Assembly (NCBI GenBank): GCA_028282705.1 | Contig: JANQHI010000006.1 | Span: 62,001-126,000, forward strand | DNA: 64,000 nt | Direction of reading: 5' to 3' | DNA from: Prolixibacteraceae bacterium | GTDB lineage: Bacteria > Bacteroidota > Bacteroidia > Bacteroidales > Prolixibacteraceae | In this document: positions 52,945-62,373 of the stretch, one piece after another | Numbering within the stretch: position 1 is the first letter of the stretch | How the letters are laid out: each line of letters begins with the position of its first letter | Program-made: the position numbers and the translations under genes | Notes under the pieces: generated by a model | What the model saw: only the letters and a program-made list of their open reading frames with translations | What the model was told of the DNA's origin: nothing | Databases searched by the model: none

Positions 52945-54791
52945 TGAGTGACATAATCCAATTACTGCCTGATTCTGTAGCTAACCAGATTGCCGCAGGA
53001 GAAGTGATCCAACGCCCTGCTTCAGTGGTTAAAGAATTGGTTGAAAATGCATTGGATTCAGGTGCCACTGAAATTAAAGTTCATATAAAAGATGCAGGGA
53101 AAACCCTGATCCAGGTTAGTGACAGTGGCTGTGGGATGTCTCCCACTGATGCCAGGATGGCATTTGAACGCCATGCTACTTCAAAAATAAACAGTGCAAA
53201 CGACCTTTTTGCCATAAGGACAATGGGGTTTAGGGGAGAGGCCCTGGCTTCAATTGCTGCTATTGCAGATGTAGAGCTAAGGACAAAAAGGACGGAAGAT
53301 GAGGTGGGAACCTACATTCACATCAATGGTTCAAATCTGGTTGTCCAGGAACCTGTTGGATGCAACAATGGGTCAGTTTTTCAGGTAAAGAACCTCTTTT
53401 TTAATGTCCCTGCCAGGCGTAAATTCCTAAAAGCCAACAGCACTGAACTAAAACACATTATTAATGAAATTCAAAGGGTTGCATTGCCAAACCCACAAGT
53501 GGCTATTACCTTATATCATAACAACCTGGCTTTGTATGACCTTCCCAAATCAAACCATTACAAGCGTATTATCAATGTTTTTGGAAAATCAATCAGCCAG
53601 CACATTGTTCCTGTTGAAACCCAAACCAGCATAATTAACATTTCAGGGTTTGTAGGGTTGCCAAAGTTTGCCAGGAGGACAATGGGGGAACAGTTCTTTT
53701 TTGTGAATAGCAGGTATATGAGACACCCCTATTTCCACAGGGCAGTGATGCAGGCATATGAAAAATTGTTGCCTCCTGATACATTCCCAACCTATTTCCT
53801 TTTTTTTGAAATAAATCCTGCCAACATTGATATCAACATACATCCTACAAAAACTGAAATTAAATTTGAAGATGAAAGGGCAATATGGCAGCTGGTGCAT
53901 GCTTCCATACGTGAGTCATTAGGGAAACATAATGTGGTTCCCAGCATTGATTTTGATCAGGAAGGTAGTGTTGAAATACCCATAGCCCCTGTAAGTGGGC
54001 AAGAAGTTGCTCCACCTAAAATAGAAGTAGATTTTACCTATAACCCCTTTGAACAGGAAAAAAAAGCTAACACTGGAGGTTATAAACCAATGGAAGGTGC
54101 TGAAAAACCAAACCTTGATAATTGGGAAAAATTGTATGAAGGGTTTGAAAACCAGCCAGAAGAGAAAGGTGAACCAATAAGGCAGGAAGAGGCAAGCTTA
54201 TATACAGGAAATGGTGTTGATTTCCAGGGAAGGAATTTGATGCAGGTGAAAAATAAGTACATCATTACCCCTGTAAAATCAGGGCTTATGGTGATTGACC
54301 AAAAAAGGGCACAGGAACGTGTGTTGTTTGAAAAATTTATGCAAGTGCTGCAATCAGAAGCAGTAGCCAGCCAACAGCAATTGTTTCCTCAAACCATTGA
54401 ATTGAACCCTGCTGACTCTGCAATCCTGGTCGAGATTAACAAAGACCTTACCTGCCTGGGGTTTGATATACGCGAATCAGGTGAAAATAAGTTTGTAATA
54501 AATGGTACACCTGGCGTGTTGGATAATGCATCTCCTGAAGCTGTGGTTGAAAAACTGCTTGAAGAATACAAAAATTCTCCAGCTAATGCCAAAGAAAAAG
54601 TTAAAGAACATGTAGCCATATCTTTGGCTAAGGCATCAGCAATAAGCTATGGTATGGAACTGAAAGAGGAGGAAATGAGCTACCTGATTGATAATTTATT
54701 TGCTTGTGATACTCCCAACTTTTCGCCTGAAGGGAAACCTGTGTTGGCCATCATTCCAATGGATATTATCGAAAAAAGTTTTTTTAAATGA
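52944..54791 (+). CDS. mutL: DNA mismatch repair protein MutL
   Basis: A 615-residue MutL. The N-terminal GHKL ATPase is complete: ELVENALDSGATEI (about 30-43), DSGCGM, RHATSKI, GFRGEALASIAA, then a transducer domain to about residue 330. A variable linker leads to the C-terminal dimerisation domain (about 430-615). The endonuclease motif, usually DQHAxxER with metal-binding His, reads DQKRAQER here. The later CPHGRP-type motif is SPEGKP. The protein coordinates MutS with downstream repair steps, but its nicking activity is doubtful. Its start overlaps the stop of the small membrane protein gene by one base. Confidence 0.93.
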   Translation: MSDIIQLLPDSVANQIAAGEVIQRPASVVKELVENALDSGATEIKVHIKDAGKTLIQVSDSGCGMSPTDARMAFERHATSKINSANDLFAIRTMGFRGEALASIAAIADVELRTKRTEDEVGTYIHINGSNLVVQEPVGCNNGSVFQVKNLFFNVPARRKFLKANSTELKHIINEIQRVALPNPQVAITLYHNNLALYDLPKSNHYKRIINVFGKSISQHIVPVETQTSIINISGFVGLPKFARRTMGEQFFFVNSRYMRHPYFHRAVMQAYEKLLPPDTFPTYFLFFEINPANIDINIHPTKTEIKFEDERAIWQLVHASIRESLGKHNVVPSIDFDQEGSVEIPIAPVSGQEVAPPKIEVDFTYNPFEQEKKANTGGYKPMEGAEKPNLDNWEKLYEGFENQPEEKGEPIRQEEASLYTGNGVDFQGRNLMQVKNKYIITPVKSGLMVIDQKRAQERVLFEKFMQVLQSEAVASQQQLFPQTIELNPADSAILVEINKDLTCLGFDIRESGENKFVINGTPGVLDNASPEAVVEKLLEEYKNSPANAKEKVKEHVAISLAKASAISYGMELKEEEMSYLIDNLFACDTPNFSPEGKPVLAIIPMDIIEKSFFK

Positions 54792-54863
54792 CAATATGAC
54801 GCAATATTGGGGATGAACGAAGTTGGCCCAACTATTGTTAGAGTAAACTGAAATTTAGTTATT

Positions 54864-55682
54864 ATGAATTATAGGCCAGTATTAAATACAATCCCTCCTG
54901 TTGTTAAAAACCTGATCATTATAAATGTATTGGTTTTGTTAGCAGCATGGGTATTAAGGTCAGCCAATGTTGACCTTACAAACTTATTAGGGATGCATCA
55001 CCCATCTTCTGACAAGTTTATGTTGCACCAGTTGGTCACCCACATGTTTATGCATAGCACACAAGGCATTTTCCATATTTTCTTTAACATGTTTGCTTTA
55101 TGGATGTTTGGGCGTGTGCTTGAAAGTGTTTGGGGAGGGAAACGTTTCCTGGTTTATTATTTTGTAACTGGGCTTGGGGCAATTGCCTTGCATACCTTTG
55201 TAAGCCACATTGAAATAGCATCCATGAAAAATGCCATTGATGCATACATTAATACACCTGCCCCAGAATTATTAGACAAGTTTGTTAACAGGTATCTCCC
55301 AAGGGCAACACCACAGGTATATGATTTTATTAATAACTGGTATAATGACCCCACTAATTCTACTTATGTTGCTGATGGGCAAAGGTTAATGGAACAAATA
55401 CTTCTTATCCATGTAGACACACCCACTGTTGGTGCATCAGGGGCAGTTTTTGGGGTATTGCTTGCGTTTGGTATGTTATTCCCCAATACTCAACTAATGC
55501 TTATTTTCCCACCTATCCCAATCAGGGCAAAATACTTTGTAATAGGTTATGGGTTAATTGAATTATACCTTGGGTTTACCCAGCCAGGAAGTAATGTGGC
55601 CCACTTTGCCCACTTGGGAGGAATGGTATTTGGGTTTTTCCTGATAAAATACTGGAACAAATCAAGGAATACATTTTATTAG
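54864..55682 (+). CDS. Rhomboid family intramembrane serine protease, first copy
   Basis: A 272-residue polytopic protein. The catalytic Ser is in GASGAVFG (S192) and the partner His in AHLGGMVFG (H250). The conserved His/Asn patch of the second helix is in HMFMHSTQGIFHIFFNMFALW (split, about 60-80). A polar insert of about 70 residues (about 112-182) between transmembrane helices is larger than usual. It should cleave membrane proteins inside the bilayer; the substrate is unknown. It lies one base upstream of a second rhomboid gene with the same direction. Confidence 0.9.
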   Translation: MNYRPVLNTIPPVVKNLIIINVLVLLAAWVLRSANVDLTNLLGMHHPSSDKFMLHQLVTHMFMHSTQGIFHIFFNMFALWMFGRVLESVWGGKRFLVYYFVTGLGAIALHTFVSHIEIASMKNAIDAYINTPAPELLDKFVNRYLPRATPQVYDFINNWYNDPTNSTYVADGQRLMEQILLIHVDTPTVGASGAVFGVLLAFGMLFPNTQLMLIFPPIPIRAKYFVIGYGLIELYLGFTQPGSNVAHFAHLGGMVFGFFLIKYWNKSRNTFY

Positions 55683-55683
55683 G

Positions 55684-56553
55684 ATGGATATTATTGAGGA
55701 AATAAAATATTCTTTTAAAAAAGGGTCAGTTTTAACACGCCTGATCTATGTGAATTTAGGGTTTTTCCTTTTTGTGAAAATCACACAGGCACTATTTTTT
55801 TTGATGGCAAAACCCTACACGCTCCTCTATTGGTTTATGCTACCAAGTGATTTGGGTATATTGGCAACCAAACCATGGACACTTATTACTTATATGTTCC
55901 TTCATGAAGGGTTTATGCATTTCCTATTCAACTTGTTAGGCTTGTATTGGTTTGGTAAGTTGTTGTTAGCCTATTTTGATGAACGCAAACTTTTAGGGCT
56001 TTATTTATTGGGAGGCATTGCTGGTGGGGTATTATACATCATAACCTATAACTTGTTCCCTGTTTTTATGGGGGTTAATGGGGTATTGCTGGGAGCTTCA
56101 GCATCAGTGATTGCTATATTGGTGGCACTTGCAGTGTATGCACCTAACCAGGCTATCCATCTGTTTTTTATAGGCAAGGTTCAGATGAAATATGTGGCTA
56201 TATTTTATGTGGTTCTTTCCATCATTGGGATTTCAACCACCAATGCTGGTGGAAACCTTGCCCACATTGGAGGGGCATTATGGGGGTACCTTTTTATTAA
56301 CCAGCTGGGGAAGGGCAAAGATATAAACAGTGGCTTTATGAAATTTTTTGATAGGTTGGCAAACATATTCAAGCCAAAGAAAAAAATATATGTATCTCAT
56401 AAGCAGCCCCCAAGAGATGATTATGAGTACAACCAACAAAAGAGTCAAAACCAAAAAGAAATAAACAGGATTTTAGAAAAGATCAGCAAATCAGGGTATG
56501 ATAGCCTGACCAAACAGGAAAAAGAAATCCTTTTCAAACAAGGAAAGAAGTAA
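55684..56553 (+). CDS. Rhomboid family intramembrane serine protease, second copy
   Basis: A 289-residue protein. GASAS has the catalytic Ser (S139) and GNLAHIGGALWGY the His (H194). The helix-2 motif is HEGFMHFLFNLLGLYWFG (about 74-91). It has six transmembrane helices and a C-terminal soluble tail of about 80 residues ending in a small helical domain (NRILEKISKSGYDSLTKQEK, about 259-278) like the DUF6576 tail of Bacteroidota rhomboids. It starts one base after the first copy's stop, so the two are co-expressed. Confidence 0.88.
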   Translation: MDIIEEIKYSFKKGSVLTRLIYVNLGFFLFVKITQALFFLMAKPYTLLYWFMLPSDLGILATKPWTLITYMFLHEGFMHFLFNLLGLYWFGKLLLAYFDERKLLGLYLLGGIAGGVLYIITYNLFPVFMGVNGVLLGASASVIAILVALAVYAPNQAIHLFFIGKVQMKYVAIFYVVLSIIGISTTNAGGNLAHIGGALWGYLFINQLGKGKDINSGFMKFFDRLANIFKPKKKIYVSHKQPPRDDYEYNQQKSQNQKEINRILEKISKSGYDSLTKQEKEILFKQGKK

Positions 56554-56767
56554 TAGTTTTCAGTCATTAGTCACTAGCTATTGGTCATTAGAAAACCCTG
56601 TATAAGATAATGCTTGAATGATTATTTTGGTTGATTTTGATTTTTTCTTCTGACTTCAAGTAAATAGCCTATTTTAAATGAATTTCATTCATCTATTATA
56701 CCTGTTCACTTTAAATGAATAGTGTTTACTAATGCATTCGGTTATTAACTCATTCATGCATTCCTTC
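56554..56767. other. 214-bp gap between convergent rhomboid and YihY genes
   Basis: Short direct repeats are seen (GTCATTAG at about 56562 and 56585; TTTAAATGAAT at about 56671 and 56711). No promoter, convincing terminator or gene is recognised. Confidence 0.4.
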
Positions 56768-57694
56768 TCATTCTTCTTTCTTTGTATGTGCTTGGTAAAT
56801 ACTGGCATTAAGCTCAAAGCCTATTAGGAGGATAAAAGACATGATGTACATAAGCAGTAGTACTGCCAATAATGTTCCAATAGAACCATATAATATGTTG
56901 TATTGGTTAAAATTAATGAGGTAATAATTGAAGCCACTCATTGCTATAATAGAAAGGACAGTTGCCATAGTGCCTCCTGCTGAAATAAAACGCCATTTTG
57001 TTTTTTTGGCAGGTGCCATATAATATAAAAAAGAATAGGCAAAGAAGAAAAGGGCAATAATAACTACCCATTTGCTTACAGTAAGTAAGTAAAGGTCAAA
57101 ATTGCCACTGATCCAGCCCAATTCATCTTTGAAGTAAACCAATGCCTTCTGCCCAAAAGTTAAAAGAGCAATTGCAACTGTTAAAAGGATGGATAGAATA
57201 ATGAGCAACACAATGGATGTAACCCTTTGTGATATCCAATTATGGGTGCTCACATCATGTATAGTAGCATCAAAAGCACTCATCATGGATGCTATTCCAT
57301 TGGTAGAAAATATTAAAGCCATAAAAAAACCAATAGAGAGCCATCCCCCTTTTTGTTTATTTATAATCTCATGGATGGTTCCTTCAATGGTATCAAATAA
57401 TTCTGTGGGAACAATATCCTGAATTACAAGAAAAAGTTCATTCTGAAAATTAGGGATTTCAATGTAAGGGATAAGGGTAAATAAAAATATAACTGCTGGG
57501 AAAAGTGCCACAAAAAAGTTAAATGCTATGGCAGAAGCCCTAGTAGTTAGTGCCCCATCAACAATGCTTTCCCAGAAAAATTTGGATACATCATAAAGTG
57601 GGACTCCATCAAAAAAAGGCAGAGATACTTTTTTTGCATGTTCCACTATTCTGATACCAAGGTTTTTTACCCTTTTAAAAAGAAAAGAGGCCAT
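56768..57694 (-). CDS. YihY/BrkB family membrane protein
   Basis: A 308-residue inner-membrane protein with about six hydrophobic helices, including AIAFNFFVALFPAVIFLFTLIPYI (split) and TRASA before it, the pattern of the YihY/BrkB family (formerly misnamed ribonuclease BN). The family lacks a confirmed function. The ending MSFILLIGFELNASIYQAH is also typical. It follows the DUF4783 gene after four bases on the same strand, so they are co-transcribed. ATG 57694 is a clear start. Confidence 0.88.
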   Translation of the reverse strand: MASFLFKRVKNLGIRIVEHAKKVSLPFFDGVPLYDVSKFFWESIVDGALTTRASAIAFNFFVALFPAVIFLFTLIPYIEIPNFQNELFLVIQDIVPTELFDTIEGTIHEIINKQKGGWLSIGFFMALIFSTNGIASMMSAFDATIHDVSTHNWISQRVTSIVLLIILSILLTVAIALLTFGQKALVYFKDELGWISGNFDLYLLTVSKWVVIIALFFFAYSFLYYMAPAKKTKWRFISAGGTMATVLSIIAMSGFNYYLINFNQYNILYGSIGTLLAVLLLMYIMSFILLIGFELNASIYQAHTKKEE

Positions 57695-57698
57695 ATGG

Positions 57699-58091
57699 CT
57701 ATTCTTGTTTCTCTATACGCAACTGATGGATAGATGGTTTATTATTTGCCTGTTTCAGTAAAAAATAAACCCTGTACATTCCTTTTTGCGTTTGCAAATT
57801 CCCAATTACATATTTTGATTTTTCTCCCCCTGTGTGTATAACAGAGAACTCCTCTGGTTGTACTTCCCTGAAAAATTTACTAACAATTTGTTGGGCCTGT
57901 GCTTTACTGTACACATTATCATTTTCACCAATCACCAATTCAACATTTTGGTTAAAATATCCAGATAAAACTTTTGTATTGCCTGATTTAAAACTTAATA
58001 TGAGGTTATCAGGTATTTGTCCAAAAGTACTGGGAACTCCAATTGATATTGTAAAAAGAAAGATGAATATGATTTTTACTATTTTGTTCAT
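57699..58091 (-). CDS. DUF4783 secreted protein
   Basis: A 130-residue protein with a signal peptide (IVKIIFIFLFTISIGVPSTFGQ), a fold of the SnoaL/NTF2-like size, and the conserved segments KVLSGYFNQNVELVI (about 39-53) and SKAQAQQIVSKFF (about 62-74). This matches DUF4783, a Bacteroidota family of unknown role, probably periplasmic. It lies four bases upstream of the YihY gene and divergent from rlmH. Confidence 0.85.
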   Translation of the reverse strand: MNKIVKIIFIFLFTISIGVPSTFGQIPDNLILSFKSGNTKVLSGYFNQNVELVIGENDNVYSKAQAQQIVSKFFREVQPEEFSVIHTGGEKSKYVIGNLQTQKGMYRVYFLLKQANNKPSIHQLRIEKQE

Positions 58092-58189
58092 TATAAGTTC
58101 TTTTCAATTTCGCACAATTAACTTCACAAAAACTATGCAAAAGCTATTTTTAATGTAAATTTATAAAATAAAAAAAACTTTTCAGTTGA

Positions 58190-58663
58190 ATGAAGATAAC
58201 ATTGTTAGCCATAGGTAAAACTGATGCAGCCTATTTGAAGGAAGGTATCAATGAGTTTGTAAAGAGGCTAAAACATTATATTCCTTTTGAGTTTGTTATT
58301 ATTCCTGATAAAAAGCAACATAAAAACTACCCAGTTGAGTTACAGAAAAAAAAAGAAGGGGAGTTACTGGCTTCCAAAATTAATAATGGCGCCACAGTTG
58401 TTTTGCTTGATGAACGAGGGAAAAACTTTAGTTCAAGGGAATTTGCTTCATTTATTGAAAAAAAAAGTATAGCAGGGGTAAAAGAGGTGGTTTTTATTAT
58501 AGGAGGGGCTTATGGTTTTTCAGAAGAAATGTATAAAATGGCAGGGCAGGCAATTTCCCTATCAAAAATGACCTTTTCACACCAAATGGTACGTTTGTTG
58601 TTCCTTGAGCAGCTTTACAGGGCATTCACTATAATTAAAGGAGAACCTTACCATAATGATTAA
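58190..58663 (+). CDS. rlmH: 23S rRNA pseudouridine1915 N3-methyltransferase RlmH
   Basis: A 157-residue SPOUT methyltransferase that modifies Psi1915 in helix 69 of 23S rRNA. The conserved blocks LDERGKNFSSREFASFIE (about 75-92), FIIGGAYGFSEEMYKMA (about 102-118) and the C-terminal LSKMTFSHQMVRLLFLEQLYRAFTIIKGEPYHN (split, about 124-156) are all present. Length is standard. A histidine kinase gene begins 11 bp downstream. Confidence 0.96.
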   Translation: MKITLLAIGKTDAAYLKEGINEFVKRLKHYIPFEFVIIPDKKQHKNYPVELQKKKEGELLASKINNGATVVLLDERGKNFSSREFASFIEKKSIAGVKEVVFIIGGAYGFSEEMYKMAGQAISLSKMTFSHQMVRLLFLEQLYRAFTIIKGEPYHND

Positions 58664-58674
58664 AATGTTTTGAC

Positions 58675-61600
58675 ATGCAAACCTTTTTAAAGAAATACCT
58701 TTTCTTATTGTTGGCACTAGCTTGTTTTCTGTTGGCAGCATTGCTCGAAAAAGGGTTGATAAACAAACACCCTGAAAAGATGCTGGTCAGGCATTTTCAG
58801 CGCGAGTTGAGCGAAAAGGAAGCTGAACTGGCATATCATATGGAAGAGATAAATGAAACCCTGAATGATACCTTGTTTTATGGGAACTACCTGGAATCAT
58901 TTCAGCCATACAATGATATGTTTCAGGAGCATGGATATGGTTTTCTTATATTTAAAGATAACCAGTTGGTATATTGGTCTGACAGGTCAATTTCTTTCAC
59001 TGAACATGTGGAGGATGTGGGAAGTGGAAGCAGCCTAATGGTATTGGATAATGGGTATTATTTAAAAAATGTGGTTTCCCATAGTGGGCAAATTATAATT
59101 GGGTTAATTCTTTTGAAGAATAATTATCCTCATGAGAATAAATACCTTGAGAACACATTCCATAAAGACTTTATTTTACCAGCAAATTATGTTTTAGAAA
59201 AGAGCAAGGGAAAACACACTATTGATATTATTAGCTTTTATGGTGATTATTTATTCTCTGTAAAACCTGTTGGGGAAGTGTTGTGTGCTACCACCCAATT
59301 ATATATTCCTGGCTTACTCTATTTGCTGGGTTTGATTTTATTGTTTGCCTATTTCCGTTTCGAGGTAACAAGGAGTAAACATGAACCAATAAATAAACTG
59401 TCTGTCCTGGCTGTTGTTTTGTTTCTGATTTACTGGCTTCATATCATCTTGAAAATCCCTGGGGTCTTTTATTCTTTAGAATATTTCTCACCAGGATATT
59501 TTGCCTACAACCTTTGGTTACCTTCCCTGGGAGATTATTTTTTGTTGTCTTTGTTTTTCTTTTTCTGGGCATTAAACTTCAATTTTGACTTAAAAATAAG
59601 GCCTTTACTTAAGAAAGCAGGTTCTTATAAAAGCTTTGTAGCAGGGTTGTTTTTATTCTTTTGTGGCATGCTTTTCATTATTGTAGACCAATTGATCTAT
59701 GTGTTAGTATACAACTCCAGCATTTCATTTTCATTGAACAGGATAAATGATATTACTGCCCACAGTGTGGTAGGTTTTGTGTCCATTGCATTATTCTTGT
59801 TAAGCCTGTTTTCAATTACAGTTAAAGTTGTTGATGAAGTATGTAAATATTTTAACAAGAAACAATTAGTTGTTTATGTGTTAGGTGTATCAATAGTATT
59901 GGCATTTTTGCAAATCCTGTTTATTTCCCATGTATCTATCCCTATCCTTTTAGCTTTCATAAGTATATTGATACTACTGGGATTCATGGGAAGCAGGTAT
60001 TTGCAGAAATTTACTTTAAGCTACCTTATAATATTCATATCCATAATAACCCTGTACTCATTGGTGGTTATCAATACAACTGTAATTAAAAAGAAAAATG
60101 AGGCACAGGAATTACTTTCAGTTAACCTGGTAGCTGAACGTGACCTTGCTGCTGAAATCCTTTTATACAATGCACAGGAAAAAATCCGTATTGACCCTAT
60201 GATCCCAAAACTGTTGGTTCCTCCTTATGCTGATTTGGAGGATTACATTACCAACACATATTTCACTGGTTATTTTGGTAAATATGATTTGCAAATTACA
60301 ACCTGTGAGGGAGCTGATGATCTCATGCTGGAGCCTGATAATGAAATAGTTGATTGTTTCCCATTTTTTGAAGAAATGATTGTTGAGCAAGGACAGCAAA
60401 TAGGGTCTAATTTCTACTTCATGGATAGGATGAATGGAAGGATTTCTTATTTTGGGAAGTTGCACTATCCTTTGGCATCAGATTCTCTTGGGGTAGCCAT
60501 TTTTATTGACCTTATTTCAACCATTACTTCTGAAGGGCTGGGATATCCTGAACTATTATTAGACAGGTCAATGGAAAAACCTGCAGGTTATAAGAATTTT
60601 TCTTATGCTAAATATTATGATAGTAGGTTGGTTAACCAGCATGGTGAATTTTTATACAACCACTTTATTGAATCATATGATATTGGTAATGAGGAGCAAA
60701 CTGTTGGAAGGTGGGATAATTACAGGCATGTGGTATACAGGTCAGGGCAAGGGCATTATGTGATTGTTAGCAGGGAGGTTTTTGGGTTATTGGATTACCT
60801 GATCTCTTTCCCATACCTGTTTGTGTTTTATTTCTTGCTGAGTATATCAATATTGTTTATTGGCAATCAGGCAATCAGGCAAAAAAGTATCCAGTTTGAT
60901 CTGAGGTTTAAAATACAGGCATCCATCATTATTATTGTATTTATTTCATTGTTGGTAGTTGCAGTAAGCACCATTTTCTATAATGTTGAAGAATACAGGA
61001 TCAAACACCAGGGAGACCTGGAGGAGAAGATGAAGTCAATAGCAGAAGAAATTGACATGAGGCTAAAAACCAAGGATATAGTTGATGATGATTTACGTGT
61101 CTGGATGTACAGGGAGTTAGCAAAACTCTCCAATATTTTCAGGACTGATATTAATATTTTTGATACTGATGGAAGCCTAATGGCAACCTCACGTGAAGAG
61201 GTGTATAGCAAAGGGCTGATATCATCAAGGATAAATACCCAGGCATACTATGAATTGTTCCATAATTATAAAGTGAATTATTTCCAGCCTGAACAAATAG
61301 GTTCTTTATCATACCTGTCAGCTTATGAACCCATTATAAATAACAAGGGGAATTACCTTGGCTTTATAAACCTACCATACTTTACGCGGCAGGATAAATA
61401 CAGCCAGGAAATTTCAACTTTTATTGTAGCATTTATCAATTTATATGTGATTTTGTTCTTAGCCAGCATTATTACAGCAGTCTTTATCTCAAACCAGATC
61501 ACTAGGCCACTGATCCTTATCAGGGAAAATTTACGCAAAATAGAACTAGGCAAACGCAATGAGCCCATCAATTACAGGGGGAATGATGAAATTGGGGTAT

Positions 61601-62373
61601 TGGCAAAAGAATACAACAAAAAAGTTGATGAACTATCAGCTAGTGCTGAATTGCTTGCACGTTCAGAAAGGGAATCAGCCTGGCGTGAAATGGCTAAACA
61701 AATTGCCCATGAAATAAAAAATCCTTTAACCCCAATGAAGCTCAATATCCAGCATTTGCAACGCACTTTTGGTGAGGGTGATGAGAAGAATGAATACCTT
61801 GAAAGGGTTACAAAAACCTTAATTGAGCAAATAGAGAATTTATCAGCAATTGCCACAGAGTTTTCAAATTTTGCTAAAATACCTACTGCCAGGAACCAGG
61901 TTTTCAATTTATCTGGCCAGATCAGGAAAGTGATAGATTTATTTGAAACCCATGATAAAGCATCCATCTCATTTCAGGTAATTGATGCAGATGCAGAAAA
62001 TGTTGTGGTAAATGCTGACAGGGAGCAGCTATCTAGGGCTGTGATCAACCTGGTGAAAAATGGTATCCAGGCCATACCTCCAGGCATAAAAGGGGATGTC
62101 AGGCTCAGGCTAAGGAAAAGAGGGCATTATGCTTTAATTGAAGTTTCAGATAATGGGGTAGGAATTGCTGAAGAGCTTAGGAGTAAACTGTTTAGCCCAA
62201 GTTTCACTACAAAGTCAAGTGGTATGGGGCTAGGGTTATCCATTGTAAAAAGCATTGTAGAGAACTTCAAAGGGCGCATATGGTTTGATACTGAGTTAAA
62301 TGTGGGCACCACTTTCTTTGTGGAAATCCCTGTATTTGAATATGACAAGGCAGATGAAAATTACAATACTTAA
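58675..62373 (+). CDS. Large membrane sensor histidine kinase
   Basis: A 1232-residue kinase. The first half has an N-terminal helix, a periplasmic domain (about 28-205), then a block of about eight transmembrane helices (about 210-475), a second extracytoplasmic region (about 480-720) and two more helices with a further sensory domain between them (about 770-920). HAMP follows (about 925-980), then the HisKA H-box EMAKQIAHEIKNPLTPMK (H1012) and HATPase: NLVKNGIQAI, DNGVGI, FTTKSSGMGLGLSIV. No receiver domain is present, and no response regulator gene is adjacent. The ligand is unknown. It lies between rlmH and an MBL gene; the 3' end overlaps the next start by 20 bases. Confidence 0.9.
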   Translation: MQTFLKKYLFLLLALACFLLAALLEKGLINKHPEKMLVRHFQRELSEKEAELAYHMEEINETLNDTLFYGNYLESFQPYNDMFQEHGYGFLIFKDNQLVYWSDRSISFTEHVEDVGSGSSLMVLDNGYYLKNVVSHSGQIIIGLILLKNNYPHENKYLENTFHKDFILPANYVLEKSKGKHTIDIISFYGDYLFSVKPVGEVLCATTQLYIPGLLYLLGLILLFAYFRFEVTRSKHEPINKLSVLAVVLFLIYWLHIILKIPGVFYSLEYFSPGYFAYNLWLPSLGDYFLLSLFFFFWALNFNFDLKIRPLLKKAGSYKSFVAGLFLFFCGMLFIIVDQLIYVLVYNSSISFSLNRINDITAHSVVGFVSIALFLLSLFSITVKVVDEVCKYFNKKQLVVYVLGVSIVLAFLQILFISHVSIPILLAFISILILLGFMGSRYLQKFTLSYLIIFISIITLYSLVVINTTVIKKKNEAQELLSVNLVAERDLAAEILLYNAQEKIRIDPMIPKLLVPPYADLEDYITNTYFTGYFGKYDLQITTCEGADDLMLEPDNEIVDCFPFFEEMIVEQGQQIGSNFYFMDRMNGRISYFGKLHYPLASDSLGVAIFIDLISTITSEGLGYPELLLDRSMEKPAGYKNFSYAKYYDSRLVNQHGEFLYNHFIESYDIGNEEQTVGRWDNYRHVVYRSGQGHYVIVSREVFGLLDYLISFPYLFVFYFLLSISILFIGNQAIRQKSIQFDLRFKIQASIIIIVFISLLVVAVSTIFYNVEEYRIKHQGDLEEKMKSIAEEIDMRLKTKDIVDDDLRVWMYRELAKLSNIFRTDINIFDTDGSLMATSREEVYSKGLISSRINTQAYYELFHNYKVNYFQPEQIGSLSYLSAYEPIINNKGNYLGFINLPYFTRQDKYSQEISTFIVAFINLYVILFLASIITAVFISNQITRPLILIRENLRKIELGKRNEPINYRGNDEIGVLAKEYNKKVDELSASAELLARSERESAWREMAKQIAHEIKNPLTPMKLNIQHLQRTFGEGDEKNEYLERVTKTLIEQIENLSAIATEFSNFAKIPTARNQVFNLSGQIRKVIDLFETHDKASISFQVIDADAENVVVNADREQLSRAVINLVKNGIQAIPPGIKGDVRLRLRKRGHYALIEVSDNGVGIAEELRSKLFSPSFTTKSSGMGLGLSIVKSIVENFKGRIWFDTELNVGTTFFVEIPVFEYDKADENYNT

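Noticed and set aside
56562-56592. Possible CRISPR or mobile-element repeats (GTCATTAG copies)
   Set aside because: Only two short direct repeats with no spacers, target-site duplication or transposase; no CRISPR or insertion sequence is visible anywhere in the window.
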